16,346 nt of DNA from Planctomycetaceae bacterium (GTDB lineage Bacteria > Planctomycetota > Planctomycetia > Pirellulales > Pirellulaceae): contig SXHS01000127.1 in NCBI GenBank assembly GCA_005773145.1, positions 1 to 16,346 on the forward strand, given 5' to 3'. Both the position numbers and the translations under genes were made by a program. This document shows positions 13,511 to 16,346 of this stretch, piece after piece. The notes beneath the pieces were generated by a model. The model worked only from the letters and a program-made list of their open reading frames with translations, made no database searches and had not been told where the DNA came from. How positions within the stretch are numbered: position 1 is the stretch's first letter; every line of letters starts with the position of its first letter.

Positions 13511-14662
13511 ATGCACTTTGCCACACTGTTGTTCAAGAACTTGCTCCGGCGCAAGACGCGGTCCCTGTTGACCTGTTGCGGAGTGGCCATTGCCGTGGGG
13601 ACCACGGTCGTGCTGTTGGGGATCACGGACAGTTTCGAGCGGGCGACCGTCCACGCCTTCGAAGGGCGTGGAGTGGACTTGGTGGTTATCGAGGAAGGGG
13701 TGATCGACCAACTCAGTAGCGATCTGGACGAGAAAATGGTGCAACGAGTGGCGCGGTTGCCCGAGGTGAAGGATGTTGCGCCTGGGCTGCTGGACCTGGC
13801 CGCCTTTCCAGCCTTGGGGAGCACGGTGACGGCGCTCGTGCAAGGTTGGGAGGTTCAGGGCTTTCTATTGCAAGGCCTGAAGATTACCTCCGGCCAAGGG
13901 CTGACTGAGCCGAATCAGCATGCGGCGATTATCGGCAAGGGACTGGCCGATAGTCTGCAAAAGCAGCCCGGCGACTCGTTGGAGATCGAAGGGGAGACGT
14001 TCGAGATCGTCGGGATCTTTGAGAGCTTCACGCCGGCGGAAAATTCGGGGGTTGTCATCCCTCTGCCGCAAATGCAGCGTATTAAGTATCGCCCGGAACG
14101 CGTCACCGGTTTTTCCGTCGTGGTGCGTCAGGATGGTGGAGACACCGCTGCGGTCGATCGGGTGCGAAGACAGATTTCTAAGCTGGTCGACGAGCAAGGC
14201 AAGTCGGGTCGGATGGTCGCTCAGCCCGTGCGCGACTACGTGCAAGCCTCGGGACATATCCGCATCGCGCATGCGATGGCTTGGATGACGTCGGTGATCG
14301 CCATCGTGGTGGGGGCCATTGGCATGCTGAATACGATGATCATGTCGGTTGTGGAGCGCGTGCGCGAGATCAGTATCTTGCGAGCGATCGGATGGAAAAA
14401 ATCGCGTGTTATCCGCATGATCTTGGGGGAATCGCTGATTATTAGTATGGTGGGGGCTACTTTGGGTTCCCTGGGGGCGATCGTGCTCTCACAAGGATTG
14501 GCTCGTTGGCCTGCGGTACAAGGCATGATCGACGGCAGCATTGGGCCCCCCATCGTAGCGATGGGATTTCTCATGTCGACGCTGCTCGGACTCGTGGGGG
14601 GCGTCTATCCGGCCCTACGGGCGGCCCGGTTGTTGCCAGCGGAAGGGTTGCGTCATGAATAG
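13511..14662 (+). CDS. ABC exporter permease, MacB/FtsX family (LolCE/DevC-like)
   Basis: A 383-residue inner-membrane permease. The N-terminus is short and basic (F-K-N-L-L-R-R-K-T-R) and precedes transmembrane helix 1 at about 15-38. A large extracytoplasmic MacB-type core domain follows at about 40-250. Three C-terminal helices lie at about 256-280, 303-330 and 348-370. The coupling segment R-E-I-S-I-L-R-A-I-G-W between helices 2 and 3 is the FtsX-family hallmark that contacts the ATPase. This topology moves lipids, lipoproteins or glycolipids out of the inner membrane by a mechanotransmission mechanism rather than through a classical channel. Relatives include LolC/LolE, MacB and cyanobacterial DevC, which exports heterocyst glycolipids. 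Its start is 28 bases past the hydrolase stop, and its end overlaps the ATPase start by 8 bases. A substrate made by the adjacent synthases is the simplest reading. No HlyD-type adaptor gene is in the window. Confidence 0.88.
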   Translation: MHFATLLFKNLLRRKTRSLLTCCGVAIAVGTTVVLLGITDSFERATVHAFEGRGVDLVVIEEGVIDQLSSDLDEKMVQRVARLPEVKDVAPGLLDLAAFPALGSTVTALVQGWEVQGFLLQGLKITSGQGLTEPNQHAAIIGKGLADSLQKQPGDSLEIEGETFEIVGIFESFTPAENSGVVIPLPQMQRIKYRPERVTGFSVVVRQDGGDTAAVDRVRRQISKLVDEQGKSGRMVAQPVRDYVQASGHIRIAHAMAWMTSVIAIVVGAIGMLNTMIMSVVERVREISILRAIGWKKSRVIRMILGESLIISMVGATLGSLGAIVLSQGLARWPAVQGMIDGSIGPPIVAMGFLMSTLLGLVGGVYPALRAARLLPAEGLRHE

Positions 14663-15356
14663 GCCAGTGGGGCGCGAGGTCCTTTTGGAGACGCGCGGGC
14701 TGAGTCGACTCTACCCGGATGGTCAGGTGCAAGCGCTGCGCGACGTGAGTCTCTCCATTCACCTTGGCGAATACGTGGCCATCATGGGACCCAGCGGCAG
14801 CGGAAAGTCCACGTTGCTCACGGCGTTGGGGGCCATTGATCGACCCACCACGGGAGAAGTTCTATTCGCGGGGCAGCCACTGTCCCAGCATCCGAACTTG
14901 GACGCGTTACGTGCGACACAGATTGGGTTTGTTTTCCAATCGTTTCACTTGTTGCCCACCCTGACGGCCGTCGAAAATGTCCAAATACCCATGTTTGAAA
15001 TGCCGTGGTCGTCTACACAACGGACAAGTCGTGCGCGGGATTTGTTGGAGCAGGTCGGCATGTCCCATCGTTGCGACCACTTGCCCAGCCGCTTGTCGGT
15101 GGGGGAGCGGCAGCGGGTGGCCATCGCACGCGCGCTCGCGAACCGCCCGCAGCTTTTGTTGGCCGACGAGCCGACGGGCAATCTGGACTCGCAAACGGCC
15201 GAGGAAATACTGGCGTTGTTTGCCAATCTGCACCAAACGATCGGGATGACGTTGGTGATTGTGACACACAGCGATGAGGTGGCCCGCAGTGCCCAGCGGT
15301 GTATTCGGTTGCGCGACGGGCGCGTGGTGGAGGATAGCGGCACCGTGGTTTCGTAG
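14655..15356 (+). CDS. ABC exporter ATPase (LolD/MacB/DevA-type)
   Basis: A 233-residue nucleotide-binding subunit with every motif in place. Walker A is G-P-S-G-S-G-K51-S-T (45-53), the Q-loop is Q95 in V-F-Q-S-F-H, and the signature is L-S-V-G-E (147-151). Walker B is L-L-L-A-D171-E172-P with D-loop G-N-L-D, and the switch histidine is H205 (V-T-H-S). Size and the F-Q-S-F-H-L-L-P and E-P-T-G-N-L-D segments place it in the LolD/MacB/FtsE group that pairs with FtsX-type permeases. The usual L-S-G-G-E/Q signature has valine at its third position, a conservative variant that should not abolish activity. The start overlaps the permease stop by 8 bases, so the two are coupled. It should dimerise at the cytoplasmic face and power the permease. 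It is the last gene of the operon. Confidence 0.92.
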   Translation: MNRPVGREVLLETRGLSRLYPDGQVQALRDVSLSIHLGEYVAIMGPSGSGKSTLLTALGAIDRPTTGEVLFAGQPLSQHPNLDALRATQIGFVFQSFHLLPTLTAVENVQIPMFEMPWSSTQRTSRARDLLEQVGMSHRCDHLPSRLSVGERQRVAIARALANRPQLLLADEPTGNLDSQTAEEILALFANLHQTIGMTLVIVTHSDEVARSAQRCIRLRDGRVVEDSGTVVS

Positions 15357-15379
15357 GCTGGAGGCTCGAGATTCAAGAT

Positions 15380-15404
15380 CGTTCCCAGGCATTGCCTGGG
15401 AACG
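15380..15404. repeat. Perfect palindrome, 11-bp arms with 3-base loop, after the operon
   Basis: The arms CGTTCCCAGGC (15380-15390) and GCCTGGGAACG (15394-15404) are exact reverse complements around ATT. It begins 24 bases after the last stop codon of the operon. No T-run follows on either strand, so it is not a standard intrinsic terminator. It could still end or protect the transcript. From memory, GTTCCCAGGC-type palindromes are dispersed intergenic repeats in many bacterial genomes including planctomycetes; only one copy is visible here, so that assignment is inference. Confidence 0.6.
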
Positions 15405-15441
15405 GGTTGAGCCTGCTGGCCGCGCTCCTAATCGGTTTTTT

Positions 15442-15461
15442 GGCAGATATCCTGCCGGCAG
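15442..15461. repeat. Cluster of short GGCAG/CTGCC inverted repeats
   Basis: GGCAG (15442-15446) pairs with CTGCC (15452-15456) across ATATC. The same CTGCC abuts another GGCAG to make the perfect palindrome CTGCCGGCAG (15452-15461). The heptamer GGCAGAT occurs twice, at 15442 and 15457. It follows the T-run at 15434-15440 instead of preceding it, so it is not a terminator for the upstream operon. Confidence 0.35.
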
Positions 15462-15606
15462 ATTGCCGCCGATCGGGGTGATCTTATGTGACGCAACCTG
15501 TTTGCTGGCAATTGGTTATGGTTTCTGACGCGGGTTGGTGCCATCGGAGTCATCGGAACGGAATCCCTCTCGTCGGCCGGGCGTGGAAATCTATTTTTAC
15601 CCCATG

Positions 15607-15633
15607 TTGCAATTCTGGTTTCTTGTTTACAAT
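15607..15633 (+). promoter_or_regulatory. Possible sigma70-type promoter for the pyrophosphatase gene
   Basis: TTGCAA (15607-15612) and TACAAT (15628-15633) are separated by 15 bases, shorter than ideal. The -10 matches five of six positions and the -35 four of six. It would give a leader of roughly 200 bases. A TTGACA at 15808-15813 has no matching -10 at the right distance. Confidence 0.25.
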
Positions 15634-15838
15634 GGGCCCTTCTCGACCATCAAGGCAGTTGGCTCGCCAGCTGTTGTTCGGTGTCCGTCTGGATACCGGA
15701 TCCGCCAAGAGGCCCCAGTGCGATTGGAGCGTCAAGGGTCTGCACGTTTCTGCCCATTGAGGCGGGGCGGTGCATACGTGGCGGGATGGCGTGAGCAAGC
15801 AAGTGCATTGACAGTATTTTTCATTTCGGAGACTAGAT

Positions 15839-16346
15839 GTGAATCGTCCCATGCAATCCTCGGCCGTTCCGGTACAGTTGGTTTCGCTTTTGAAAATGGT
15901 TTTGTTAGCCGTCGGGATGTGCCTGCTACGCGGAGCCGTGGCCTGGGCTGGAGAGGCCGACATGGCCATCCCAGACTTGCATAAGGGAACGTTTACGATT
16001 GCCGGCCGGACCATAACTGCGTGGTCGCTCTTGGCATATGGGTCATCGGTCATCGTAGGTACTTTGGGAATTAGTTTGTATCTGCGGCGGCAGATTCGCA
16101 TGCTGCCGGCGCATGAGTCCATGCTGGCGGTCGCGGATATTATCTATCAAACGTGCAAAACGTATCTCGTCCAGCAGGCAAAGTTTCTTTTGCTTCTGTT
16201 CGTAATGATCTCCATGGCCATGGCGTATTACTTCTTAGTCCTTCAGCAAGAAACTCCGAAAACGTTGGGGCTAATTTTGCTGTTTTCGGTTATTGGCATG
16301 GTGGGGTCGTATTGGGTCGCGGCGTACGGCATACGTGTTAACACGT
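15839..16346 (+). CDS. hppA: Membrane-bound ion-translocating pyrophosphatase, N-terminal part
   Basis: The first 169 codons of a gene that runs off the right edge. The start is GTG 15839, with CGGAG (15827-15831) 7 bases upstream; the in-frame ATG at 15851 is less well placed. Residues about 15-38 form a hydrophobic signal or first helix ending near A-W-A-G-E. The segment R-R-Q-I-R-M-L-P-A-H follows a helix at about 62-84. Two further helices flank L-Q-Q-E-T-P. The end, Y-G-I-R-V-N-T, is the conserved stretch that leads into the first catalytic region of membrane pyrophosphatases. The enzyme hydrolyses pyrophosphate while pumping sodium or protons out of the cytoplasm. The Na/H-specificity and potassium-dependence residues and the catalytic D-x-x-x-D sites lie beyond the window, so ion type is undecided. 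It is separated from the lipid operon by about 480 bases and a palindrome and is probably its own transcription unit. Confidence 0.85.
   Translation, partial: MNRPMQSSAVPVQLVSLLKMVLLAVGMCLLRGAVAWAGEADMAIPDLHKGTFTIAGRTITAWSLLAYGSSVIVGTLGISLYLRRQIRMLPAHESMLAVADIIYQTCKTYLVQQAKFLLLLFVMISMAMAYYFLVLQQETPKTLGLILLFSVIGMVGSYWVAAYGIRVNT

Larger units (their letters stand above)
15357..15838. other. Non-coding region between the exporter and the pyrophosphatase gene
   Basis: About 480 bases with no convincing gene; the open frames here lack ribosome sites and recognisable protein sequence. It holds a perfect palindrome (15380-15404) close to the operon end. It also holds a cluster of small GGCAG/CTGCC inverted repeats (15442-15461), a T-run at 15434-15440, and a possible promoter (15607-15633). 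A 7-bp hairpin with one G-U pair lies at 15680-15697 (GGTGTCC, loop GTCT, GGATACC). No recognised riboswitch class was identified in the leader. Confidence 0.5.

Noticed and set aside
15808..15839. TTGACA as a -35 element just before hppA
   Set aside because: No acceptable -10 lies 15-19 bases downstream, and the transcript would start inside or after the GTG start.
15535..15984. A 149-codon plus-strand frame running from the non-coding region into the pyrophosphatase start
   Set aside because: There is no ribosome site, its composition is unlike a protein, and it overlaps the well-recognised hppA N-terminus in another frame.

Overview
The window looks like a stretch of a Planctomycetota chromosome, probably a Pirellula-like lineage. 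This is inferred from four things: a moderately GC-rich composition, a plus-strand operon of pfa/hgl-type lipid synthase genes, a small secreted protein of a kind I associate with planctomycetes, and a membrane pyrophosphatase with the extended N-terminus I associate with that phylum. There is no 16S or other marker gene, so this is family-level recognition, not proof.

Layout. (1) 1-735, minus strand: the N-terminal 245 residues of an exported protein of unknown function, running off the left edge. (2) 736-1149: a divergent intergenic region with a weak sigma70-like promoter and a perfect 12-bp palindrome placed at the expected transcription start. (3) 1150-15356, plus strand: six tightly packed genes that read as one operon. 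They are a 2562-residue iterative synthase (two tandem nitronate-monooxygenase/PfaD-type enoyl-reductase-like domains, then KS, AT, ACP and KR), a 1125-residue partner (AT-like, double-hotdog dehydratase, and a decayed phosphopantetheinyl-transferase-like C-terminus), a free-standing acyl carrier protein, an alpha/beta hydrolase, and an ABC exporter permease and ATPase of the LolCDE/MacB/DevCA class. (4) 15357-15838: non-coding, with a perfect 11-bp-arm palindrome and a possible promoter. (5) 15839 to the right edge: the start of a membrane-bound ion-pumping pyrophosphatase (HppA), cut by the window.

How the genes probably work together. The first synthase carries condensation, malonyl loading, carrier, ketoreduction and enoylreduction. 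The second adds dehydration and a second acyltransferase that lacks the malonyl-binding arginine. Together they hold every activity needed to build a long, fully or selectively reduced chain iteratively, as in PUFA synthases and the heterocyst glycolipid synthase. The discrete ACP and the hydrolase would shuttle, transfer or release the product, and the ABC pair would move it, or a lipid made from it, out of the inner membrane. The product cannot be read from the sequence.

The most interesting details are four. The reductase is fused at the N-terminus as a duplicated pair whose first copy has lost its active-site histidine. The PPTase-like domain appears dead at both catalytic motifs. The second AT has a changed substrate arginine. 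The same short amphipathic F-L-D-T-Q-R motif appears in both synthase proteins. I saw no tRNA, rRNA, CRISPR array, insertion sequence or transposase.
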